From the NCBI RefSeq assembly GCF_051622035.1, contig NC_135355.1:22250486-22314485 (forward strand): a stretch of DNA of 64,000 nt, written 5' to 3'. A program made the translations under genes and the position numbers. This stretch comes from Arctopsyche grandis (lineage: Eukaryota; Arthropoda; Insecta; Trichoptera; Hydropsychidae). Of the stretch, positions 55,829 to 64,000 are shown in pieces; within the stretch, counting starts at the first letter, position 1; every line of letters starts with the position of its first letter. Under the pieces are notes generated by a model, which ran no database searches, had not been told where the DNA came from, and was given only the letters and a program-made list of their open reading frames with translations.

Positions 55829-56357
55829 TTGTATTCGGAGTTAGCTACCTCACTCTGCCTTCAGCTGTCATAAATAAAACACGTGCATTAACATGCCAGT
55901 CGTCTCATTCGTTCATCCCCCATATTTTATTTAACTTTTTGGTGCGTGAAATTGACAACCAACAGGTAGCGGACCTTACAGTCTTGAACAAATCAGTCGA
56001 GTTAAATAAATGGAATTGAAGTGGCTCGTTAAGAGGGCTGGACACCAGCGCCTTGTCTATACAAACGTATTACACTTTTCCCTGCCTCAATTATTTTTTA
56101 ATATGCTATGGATATCCACCATAGGCATGTTTATATCTTTTTACTTTTTTGATTAGTTAATTTTTATAGGAGCTAGGAGCCACCAAACATACAAGAGGCC
56201 AGCGTGCTATTTAACGGTTGATTTTTAAAAAAATATGAGGACGCAAACATAGAAAATATCTTTGTCATACCGATGATGAATTTTTTTTTTAAATTGGCCC
56301 AGTTTCGGAGGAGAAAACTGGAGAATACGAAACCTCGATTTTGTCGATTTAAAATAG

Positions 56358-56684
56358 TGTTGCGTGGACGCGAAGAGGGGGCTTCCAGAATCGGAGAGAA
56401 AGACGCAGGAGGATTGTAGAAGGTGTTTATTCGTATGCTCTCGTCGGCGCTCCAGGTCGGAATGGAATCCAGGCTGAGAGCGCCCCATATTTATACCCGT
56501 TGGGCACAACACACATACATACATACACATGTAAACTATTGGTCGATGAGTGGGGAGATCCCATTGGCCGTTACATACGGCTTATTAATTCGGCGAGGAC
56601 ATTTTGGCGTGAACGAGAGATCAGGTGATTAGCAGTCGTAAACCATCGGTCCACGAGCGCCACCCACCTACTTTCTACGTTACA
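56358..56684 (-). mobile_element. Solo LTR (LTR retrotransposon), reverse orientation
   Basis: Read on the minus strand it runs from TGTAACGTAGAAAG to CCACGCAACA (327 bp), with a TATA-like 'tataaatatgggg' and an 'aataaa' at sensible places. Flanks ATAG / ATGG (56354-56357, 56685-56688) may be a 4-bp duplication with one change. No internal region; a fossil. Probably Ty3/gypsy-like, unrelated in sequence to the LTR at 54518. Confidence 0.55.
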
Positions 56685-56689
56685 ATGGT

Positions 56690-57150
56690 TCGGTGAATAC
56701 GAGTCAAATGTGAACCAGTCACAGGGGTTCGGTGATTACTAGTCAAATGTGAACCTGTCACAGGACAACTGGTCGCTCTAGATCGGTCACTCGTGATCAT
56801 CCGTCACGCTAAAACTGGTCACGAGAAAACTAGTCACACGCTAAAACTGGTCACGAGAAAATTGGTCACACGCTAAAACTGGTCACGAGAAAACTGGTCA
56901 CACGAGAAAACTGGTGACACGCTAAAACTGGTCACGAGAAAACTGGTCACACGCAAAAACTGGTCACGAGAAAATTGGTCACACGCTAAAACTGGTCACG
57001 AGAAAATTGGTCACACGCTAAAACTGGTCACACGCTGAAACTGGTCACGAGAAAACTGGTCACACCCAAAAATTTAAAATTGGTCACACAAACAAAAATA
57101 TTCTCAAATACTTTTTATTTACGAAATTTTTATTATTATCGACTAGACAT
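56690..57150 (+). repeat. Family R1 copy with an expanded GGTCAC array
   Basis: Begins with two starts 'ggttcggtgaatacgagtca' and 'ggttcggtgattactagtca', then 'caggacaactggtcgctcta'. The array at 56800-57090 follows: about 17 half units alternating GGTCACGAGAAAACT and GGTCACACGCTAAAACT (full period about 32 bp). The right edge continues 'tcaaatactttttatttac' and 'tatcgactagacatatg', as at 55160-55215. Confidence 0.8.
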
Positions 57151-57690
57151 ATGTTCGAGCCAAAGGCCCTCGTGGCCGTGGCCGTGGCCGTTGTTTGTGG
57201 TCTTCGCGAAGAGTTCGCGGGCATCCCATCAGAGTCAGCTCATCTGACGCTCTCTAGCCTCTAGCCTCTAGCCACGCTGACAAGGTTGGCAATCGCTTTT
57301 GCGTTCATTTCACTTTGACAGTTCGTATGTCAAATCACAAATCTTAATTCACCGCGTTAAATGTACCGCAGGGAGGTCTATGAAAACACTGATTGTGTAC
57401 TAACACTAAGAGGATCCTTTATTTATGTTCACTTGTTACAATAGTAATTATATGTAAAAAAGAAGATCGTTTTCGTTTCTCAGCTTCGGAGCCAATGGGA
57501 CGTTGCCATCGTCTTCATCTTTAATATGGACGGTATCTAAAAGTGAATTCGTCATTTTATAATGAACTTGTTACATCTCATCTACATAAATAAATCGTCG
57601 GTAACATTATTTGTTTATCTTTGTTACATTGTATAACATTTTCTATATGTCATCTATATATTATAATATATATTCAATTGTAAACAGGTT
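57151..57690. other. Unclassified sequence
   Basis: 57165-57330 is GC-rich with small tandem words (GTGGCCGTGGCCGTGGCC; CTCTAGCCTCTAGCC). No frame or element end supported. Confidence 0.3.
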
Positions 57691-57870
57691 TTTGAGCTCT
57701 ATTTTCTATTATGCTGTGCATTAACATTAGAATAATATAATACAAATGATTACTAACCAAATAAAATAAAATTGTAAAATAGAAAATGATCATTAGATCA
57801 GTAGCTATTAAAATAGATATAATATGTATTGTGAACATAATTTCGTAATAATAAAAAGCATTTAAAAATC
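57690..57870 (-). repeat. Repeat family R3, reversed copy
   Basis: Reversed, it reads 'ttactaaattatgttcacaa'-like, then 'atctattttaatagctactg', 'gatcattttctattttacaa' and 'gagctcaaaaacctgtttac', collinear with 48040-48215. Confidence 0.65.
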
Positions 57871-57901
57871 AAACCAAATAATATATATTCAAGAATATGT
57901 T

Positions 57902-58189
<288 letters not shown>

Positions 58190-58193
58190 ATAA

Positions 58194-59495
58194 ATGTAGG
58201 TCAGCTGAATCACGAGCTACTAAAACTATATCGTCTGCGAACCGAAGGTGACTCAAAAAGCGACCATTGATGCTTACTCCGGCTGTATCCCAATCCAATT
58301 TCCTGAAAACTCCCTCAAGCACCGCATTGAATAGCTTGGGCGAGATTGTATCTCCTTGTCTTACTCCTTTTCCTATGCTAAATCTATCTGTACCTGAAAA
58401 AATTTTAACCGAAGCTGTGGCATTCTTATATATTGCAGCTAACAGTCCCACATAGGGTTCCGGCACTCCCTGTGTTTGTAGAGCGTTAAGTACTGCATTA
58501 TGACTAACTGTATCGAAGGCTTTCTCATAATCGACGAAACCTAGGCACAATGGCCGTTGATAGTCGTTGGCGCGCTCGATTAGTTCGCCAACTACTTGGA
58601 GGTGGTCCATTGTGCTGAAATTTGCCCTAAACCCTGCCTGCTCTATAGGTTGGTTCTCGTCGAGGATATTCTTCAGCCTTTCTGTAATAACCTTACAGAA
58701 AACTTTAATTTCCCATATCGATTTCCAAGTTCGAGTTCGAATTCCTTTTTCCTAGACCTTAGTTGAGCGAAATCTGGAGAGTTACTGCATCCTTTTATTA
58801 ATTTCCTACGTTCGCAATTTATATTAATGGCCATCTTGGCACGGACTAATCTGTGATCGCTAGCTATATCTACTTTACTTAAAACACTAACGTCTTTAAC
58901 GGAGTGCAGGGCATTTGTTAGGATGAAATCGATCTCGTTTCTGTCTCCTTTAGGACTCTCCCAAGTCCACTTATTGTTGGTGTTTTTCCTGAAAAATGAA
59001 TTAGTGATAAAGAGCCTGTTGTGTTCTGCGAATTCTATGAGGCGATCGCCTCTGTCGTTTCTTTGGCCGGTACCAAAATTGCCTACTGCTCTTTCTGTAT
59101 TTGCCTTTTGTCCTATTTTTGCGTTAAAGTCGCCCATGATTATTTTAAAGTGGTGACGGCTATTATCGTATGCGCCCTGTATTTTTTCGTAGAAGTCTTC
59201 TATTTCCTCGTCTGGGTGGCTAGATGTGGGGGCGTACACTTGGAAGATTTGACAAGTGTACCTGCTCGATATTCTTAATACTACATAGCATATACGTTCC
59301 GATATGTCGCTTATTTCTATAATATTTCTTTCTATTCTCTTATTGATAAGAAACCCTACTCCTCCTATTGTACCATTTGGTAGCCCTCTCCAGTAGAGAC
59401 AGTTACCACTTTTTAGGATTATTTGGTTTTGCTGTTTTCGTCTTACTTCACTAAGTCCTACTATATCCCATTTGATATTTTCTAATTCATTCTCT
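58194..59495 (-). mobile_element. LINE copy 2: endonuclease plus partial reverse transcriptase, internally deleted
   Basis: On the minus strand, 59495-58693 encodes the apurinic-like endonuclease: 'IKWDIVGLSEVRRKQQ', 'NGTIGGVGFLINKR', 'CQIFQVYAPT' (start of the 188-codon frame 59239-58673), 'FKIIMGDFNAKIGQ', 'NKWTWESPKGDRNEIDFIL' and 'VDIASDHRLVRAKM' with the SDH catalytic His. From 58690 down to 58196 RT sequence follows, nearly identical to residues 93-255 of the 14147 ORF. The linker and first RT block are deleted (at least 450 bp relative to the other copy), and the RT stops at 'RDSADL' against the (TA)n tract. The endonuclease makes it possible to place this LINE with 'DIVGLSEVRR'-type (RTE-like) elements. 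Confidence 0.88.
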
Positions 59496-59499
59496 AATG

Positions 59500-60106
59500 T
59501 AATAAGTAGTTAGTTATGCTAATAATAGATTAGCAATTGTTATACTACTTTTACAAATCTTTATCGTGAGACGCCTCTTTGGAGACAACGGATTTATATA
59601 TGTGAGTGCGGTTTGCAATTTAATATTTTAATAATAACTTTAGTAAAGAATATAAAATTACACGAATTACTTTAATATAATTTAATTATGAAAAAGAACT
59701 GATAGACAGTTGGGAAACACCGTTTCTGTTTGCTATTATTCTATTAAGTAAAGTTCGTTAATTATGTGGAAGATTTATTGCTTCTGTGGGTTTGAACATT
59801 GACTGACGAAGGACCCTTTTTTTTTGTATTCAGGTAAGGAGATGTATCTCGTTCGTATATGCTTTTGCTCAGATTCGACACAAAAATTAACACAAAATTT
59901 TTCGAAATAACTGATATAAAACCGCTTTTTACGACCGATTTGCTGTTTATTTTTACACTTAAATTATACTAGGATGCAATTAGTAAAATAAATGAGTAGA
60001 TGGTTAAGTTTTTAGATTAAATTTCGTGCAATAGCCGGGTTTAAGCGAGTAATAGCGGGGAGAACGCAGAAGCACGTCTTCCCCGCATGACACGAAAGAC
60101 CGAACT

Positions 60107-60172
<66 letters not shown>

Positions 60173-60245
60173 CGAAGAAAAGAACAGCAACAAAATTAAG
60201 GTTTCGGATATCCAACCTTCTTAAAACGATTAATTTCGAATTAAC
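59500..60245. other. 5' flank of MAN1 with (TA)n tract
   Basis: AT-rich, with a (TA)n microsatellite at 60108-60172. From about 60020 GC content rises toward the MAN1 5' UTR. No exon seen. Confidence 0.4.
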
Positions 60246-60493
60246 GGGGTAGAATATGTTTGCGAGTCGTTTATGAGATGTTTATGCTAAGGTTGTAATC
60301 GTGGCGATCGGGCGCGCGTCAGCTCGCACCGTTGAGGTTGGGTCGCGTCGTCTCGCCGGCGTTCGGTGATCGCCGATCGCTGTCTGCCGCCCGCCGTTTG
60401 CCGGTCTGCCGGTTTGCCGCCTGTCGTCTGCGGTTTGTGGTTGTTCGAGCGGGACCTCGTTGTTCGACCGGGAAGCGCCGGTGACTTCACCAC

Positions 60494-62812
60494 ATGGCTG
60501 ACATGGAGGCCGTGGACGCCATGACGGCCGCCGAGCTGCGGACCAAGCTGGCTGAGTTCGGGCTGCCGCTCATGCCCATCACCGCCAGCACCAGAGCCAC
60601 CATGGCCAAGAAGCTGAAGATGCTCATGGCCGCCGGCCAGCCCCACTCTCACTCCCACTCCCACTCCCACTCCAACTCCAACTCGCGCCGCTCCCTCGCC
60701 AAGTACTCGAGCGGCGAGGAGTCGGACCTGGAGCCGGCCAACCCCGCCAACCCCGCCAACCCCGCCAACCCCGCCAACCTCGCCAACCTCGGCAAGCGCA
60801 ACCGCAAGTCCATGCCGCCCCCCGCCTCCGCCCCCGCTTCCGCCCCGCCGTCCACCCGCTCCCGCCGCACCCCCGTCAAAGACGCGCTCCCCGACGAAGA
60901 CGAGGACGAGGAGCCGAGGAGAACTGTCACCACCCGACGAGTGGTCCATTCGTACGTTTCGACCCAAGACGATCTCCGCGACCGCGACGGATACGAGACG
61001 GGCTCCGACAGCGACGTGGACGCTCCGGCTACGACTCCGGCCCCGGCCCCTGCCCCTCCCCCTCCCCCTCGCAACTACAGCCCACTGCCCCCGCCCCGTC
61101 CGATTTCCTCCACATACTCCTCGGCGATTTCTCCCACAAACCCATACACCGCGTCGGATCTCAATTCGATTCGAACCCGTCTCGGTCTTTCCCAAACGTT
61201 CACGGATAAACCGACACCATCGTACAAATACCTATCGACGTACTCAACGAATCATACATCGCCTGCCGAACGGGATGAAGTCGAATCTCCGTACTTGAGC
61301 AACTTCACGCGCAAACTGTCTGCCCTCAAAGCGGAAAATCAAGAACGACTCAGAAGCCCCGATGCAAATAATGGCGGCAGTTCCTCGTACGCTTCCCGGC
61401 CGTTGGACTACCACCGAAGGGGCGATGTCAGTCCGGATTTCAAAACGGCCGGCGAAAAGAACATATTGAAAAATAACATCGTCTCTTTGGGCATCGTCGG
61501 TGCCGTCATTGTATTCTTCCTCGGCGTTTCGTTCATGTATATGGGAATGAAGAGCGACGTGACGTTCATCATCGAAGATAAAAACAACGTCATTCCCATT
61601 TGTTCTTCAAACGTCCCAGAACACAGAGAGACCATAAATTGCATACTGAAAGAGAAACTATCCAATTCTCTAGATCTGTTGAGAATATTGTATCCAGAGC
61701 TGACTTCTCGCGCAATTGGCTCAAAGTGTGACGGAGGAGACTCAATGTCACACATGACCGAAAACGACATAGTCAATTTTGTCAAGAAAAACTTTGGAAA
61801 TAAAGAAACCAAGGACATTTTATACGACATGTATAATTTGCACGTGCTCGTATTGAACAATCCCAAGTGGGGTGTGTCCATTATAAAGGCTCCGAAGAAT
61901 CTTAAGAATGATATCAATGCGGCACTTACGAGCATGGAATACGTCAGAACGATTCGGAACGTCGGACAGACGGCTCTAGCGATATTGAATCCGTCGATTC
62001 CACTCCGATGCTACTTGTTTCAAAAGCTGCATTCGATTTTTCTGCTTGCATTGATTATTGGAATCCTTCTCGCATCGCTGTTCGGAATCCAAAAGTCCAT
62101 AAAGATGTATTTGGATCATAAGAAGAAGACTAACGACGACGTATATTCAATGGTCACTCAGATCATAGACGTCGTTTCGCAGGATATGGTCGAAGATAAT
62201 GCAGAATCGAACGGACAACTAACGATGCCTATAAGTCACGTCCGCGATATGTTGATTCCGCCCAAAAACCGAGATAAGATGTCTGCTATTTGGAACGCTG
62301 CCATAAAGTTCATCGAGAAGAATGAGAGTCGCGTGAGATTCGAAGTGGAGGTGGTAGAAGGAGAGGAGTATCGGTCGATGCGTTGGGTCTCGGCCCAAGG
62401 TAGTCCTCGTGTGACTCGGGGCAGCGCTCGAGCATGGCAAGGGCAAGCTTTTGAGACCCAACAAGGATCTGTCAACAATTTGACGTTTTCGCCGACTTCG
62501 TGTTTGAAGATTCGACACATGGTCGATAAGAACGATAAGAATCCCAATCAAAAAACCGTCATCCAAGACGCCATTCTGGAGAAGTGCGGGCTACAATGCA
62601 AGATATTGCATATTGAGATCGACAAAGTCTCGTGCTGCGTCTTCGTCAAGTGTGCCACGCCCGCTGATGCCGGCATAATCTATCAGAACTTGCATGGCTG
62701 GTGGTACGAAGGCAACCTGATCACCGTTAAATACCTGCGCTTGGAGCGATACATGGACCACTTTCCGAATTCTCCATCCAGTGGACCATTCTTGAAACCA
62801 TCTAATCAGTAA
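60494..62812 (+). CDS. MAN1: MAN1 / LEM domain-containing protein 3, inner nuclear membrane
   Basis: One uninterrupted 772-codon exon. Residues 8-47 are a LEM domain ('MTAAELRTKLAEFGLPLMP'), which binds BAF. A basic, low-complexity nucleoplasmic region follows, with His-Ser repeats (from about 53) and a (PAN)n run (about 79-95). Transmembrane helix 1 lies near 329-350 ('IVSLGIVGAVIVFFLGVSF'), a lumenal domain with 'RAIGSKC' follows, and helix 2 near 514-532 ('SIFLLALIIGILLASLFGI'). Then comes the Man1-Src1p C-terminal winged-helix region ('MPISHVRDMLIPP' near 577) and a C-terminal RRM-like fold (about 690-755, 'CCVFVKCATPADAGIIYQNL'), which in animal MAN1 binds receptor SMADs and dampens BMP/TGF-beta signalling. 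Length and order fit the family. The first 180 codons are extremely GC-rich with GC-ending codons; the rest is not. Start: first ATG after a GC-rich 5' UTR, immediately before the LEM domain. AATAAA at 63099. Confidence 0.95.
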   Translation: MADMEAVDAMTAAELRTKLAEFGLPLMPITASTRATMAKKLKMLMAAGQPHSHSHSHSHSNSNSRRSLAKYSSGEESDLEPANPANPANPANPANLANLGKRNRKSMPPPASAPASAPPSTRSRRTPVKDALPDEDEDEEPRRTVTTRRVVHSYVSTQDDLRDRDGYETGSDSDVDAPATTPAPAPAPPPPPRNYSPLPPPRPISSTYSSAISPTNPYTASDLNSIRTRLGLSQTFTDKPTPSYKYLSTYSTNHTSPAERDEVESPYLSNFTRKLSALKAENQERLRSPDANNGGSSSYASRPLDYHRRGDVSPDFKTAGEKNILKNNIVSLGIVGAVIVFFLGVSFMYMGMKSDVTFIIEDKNNVIPICSSNVPEHRETINCILKEKLSNSLDLLRILYPELTSRAIGSKCDGGDSMSHMTENDIVNFVKKNFGNKETKDILYDMYNLHVLVLNNPKWGVSIIKAPKNLKNDINAALTSMEYVRTIRNVGQTALAILNPSIPLRCYLFQKLHSIFLLALIIGILLASLFGIQKSIKMYLDHKKKTNDDVYSMVTQIIDVVSQDMVEDNAESNGQLTMPISHVRDMLIPPKNRDKMSAIWNAAIKFIEKNESRVRFEVEVVEGEEYRSMRWVSAQGSPRVTRGSARAWQGQAFETQQGSVNNLTFSPTSCLKIRHMVDKNDKNPNQKTVIQDAILEKCGLQCKILHIEIDKVSCCVFVKCATPADAGIIYQNLHGWWYEGNLITVKYLRLERYMDHFPNSPSSGPFLKPSNQ

Positions 62813-63098
62813 AACGTTTATATTCAGCCACTGTTTTTAAGAAACAATTATTATGTATTTTATATAGTATGTACTTTGTTTTTCATTGAGGTTTCAGTAC
62901 CGAGGATATTCACTGATACAATATATTCGCACAACAAAATAACAATATTTAATGTTTTATATGATGACTACCGAAATATAATTAATATAAATAATATATA
63001 TATATATATATAGAACTAATGACTATCTTCAAGATAATGTTGGTCATATATAGTTAACTAATACCTTCGATTTAAATTATAAACACATACCGAATGCC

Positions 63099-63104
63099 AA
63101 TAAA
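63099..63104 (+). promoter_or_regulatory. Polyadenylation signal of MAN1
   Basis: AATAAA 287 bp after the stop codon, the first canonical signal downstream. A small (TA)n lies in the 3' UTR at 62995-63013. No A tract follows, so there is no sign that the gene is a retrocopy. Confidence 0.6.
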
Positions 63105-63199
63105 GGGTACTTTTTTAAAGATGTATTGCAATTGGTCGTTGTTTTGTCTGATAGAATTACCCATGTGAAAGACTTATAACTTTTTTGTCTTATAAAATC

Positions 63200-63810
63200 A
63201 ATATTATATCCCATCGTGGTTCTCGTGTGCACTCTTGACACCCTGCAACTTGCAGTGACTAGACTAAAGTTTTCTCAGTGGCTGCCCTGCCCTGACCTGG
63301 TTGCTCCATCTTATTTTGGATCTTCCCCTGCTTCACTCAATGCTTCCCAGAACGACTAATTTTTCCAAGCTGTCCGAGCTCGCCTAGCGATGTGCTCAAA
63401 ACACTGGAGGGTGTGCCTAAGACAGATGGATGATAACCTCATCTTCTATAGATCGGTTCTTCTCACTGTCCAAGGGATTCCAAGCATCCGTCTCCAGCAC
63501 CACATCTCAAAAGCGTCTATTCTCTACCTTTCTGAAGCCTGCACCGTCCGAGCCCCCACTCGGTATAGTACCAAAGCTCGCACAGATTTTGGTAGAATCG
63601 GTGGTGCCCCAAGTTTTGACATTGAGCTTTTGACCATGCCTTTTTTTCAGTTTCACACTTTCCATTGTGCGTTAGTGCTGATCCGAGGTAAATAAACTTG
63701 TATACAACTTCAAGATCAGATAGAGCATCCGTCCTCGTAAATTGTCCACCGAGTCTTAGTATTATGCTTCCACGTTGCAGACCTTATTATACAGGTTGTT
63801 TGAGGTGGAG
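63200..63810 (-). mobile_element. LINE fragment, second family (RT C-terminal region)
   Basis: Broken minus-strand frames read 'RLGGQFTRTDALSDLEVVY', 'KFIYLGSALTHNGKCE', 'RIDAFEMWCWRRMLGIPW' and 'TLQCFEHIARRARTAW'. The 'YLGS' and 'FEMWCWRRMLGIPWT..RT' blocks are typical of the region after the RT fingers in insect LINEs distinct from the 14136 family. Many stops and shifts: an old copy. Confidence 0.7.
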
Positions 63811-64000
63811 ATATAGTCGGGTTGACGTACGAAAAGAGGACGTTACACGATCAATCATTCTGTCAGTACTGCACGCAATCAGTATTAATGATCTTCACTT
63901 ACCAATACTCCGATATCATAAATACCCAGATATTTAAATCAATATCGAAGGTTTATACGATTACTAATACTGTAAATTAACAGAGATAGAAGTAAGTGCA
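63811..64000. other. Right edge, nothing recognised
   Basis: AT-rich sequence to the window edge. Confidence 0.3.

Noticed and set aside
56800-57090. GGTCAC array as a CRISPR array
   Set aside because: Units are contiguous with no unique spacers, and this is a eukaryotic genome; it is a tandem repeat.
60287-61195. 302-codon minus-strand frame opposite MAN1
   Set aside because: A shadow of the GC-rich MAN1 coding repeats; Gly/Arg/Val-rich with no domain, while the plus frame has clear LEM and membrane domains.
62219-62566. Minus-strand frames opposite the MAN1 C-terminal region
   Set aside because: Antisense shadow of conserved coding sequence.

Overview
This is a window of insect nuclear DNA: AT-rich, short spliced exons, an animal chitinase, fatty-acid amide hydrolases, an inner-nuclear-membrane MAN1 gene, and very many small DNA transposons. 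The order cannot be fixed from the sequence. The ubiquitous ACATACATATGTATGTA-type microsatellite is a habit I associate with some caddisfly and fly genomes. Everything was read by eye. Exon edges were checked codon by codon; repeat edges are approximate unless target-site duplications (TSDs) are given.

Host genes. (1) tRNA-Leu(CAG), 6854-6936, minus. (2) A seven-exon GH18 chitinase, 9058-11091, minus, 397 aa, with signal peptide and intact catalytic motif. (3) Three fatty-acid amide hydrolase 2-like genes, all plus: copy 1 (13293-21226, swollen by insertions, one frameshift in exon 2), copy 2 (26549-29006, 7 exons, 520 aa) and copy 3 (49934-52492, 10 exons, 527 aa). Copies 2 and 3 keep the Lys-Ser-Ser triad with the exact 75/99-residue spacing of known FAAH enzymes. 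Copies 1 and 2 share an exon layout that copy 3 lacks, so they look like the younger pair. (4) MAN1 (LEM-domain protein), 60494-62812, plus, one uninterrupted 772-codon exon. A good Inr+DPE core promoter with a noncoding exon ending in a splice donor lies at 38305-38617 and may be the distant start of FAAH copy 3.

Mobile DNA fills the rest. A LINE with an endonuclease and reverse transcriptase is present as one long copy (14136-15827, with a 13-bp TSD), one internally deleted copy (58194-59495) and several 3' tails. Other elements: a tRNA-derived SINE family; hAT elements (3628-4620, 17823-18482, 52950-53692); PIF/Harbinger (30740-31538 and MITEs); Tc1/mariner (1640-2800, 34791-35351); a piggyBac-type MITE (40383-40923); a CACTG-ended MITE (48872-49461); long fold-back elements with 9-bp or TA target duplications (19228, 22845, 29990, 25716); and two solo LTRs (54518-54916, 56358-56684).

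Several repeat families here are built of tandem short 'words' (a GGTCAC array at 56800-57090, a TTGACCAT/AGAGAGCAAA array at 43340-44030, an AATTGATAAATTAACTGACC array at 36150 and 39240). I could not assign them to any named family; they and the asymmetric fold-back at 25716-26380 are the least familiar things in the window. The genes do not form a pathway together; the only functional cluster is the FAAH2-like tandem family.
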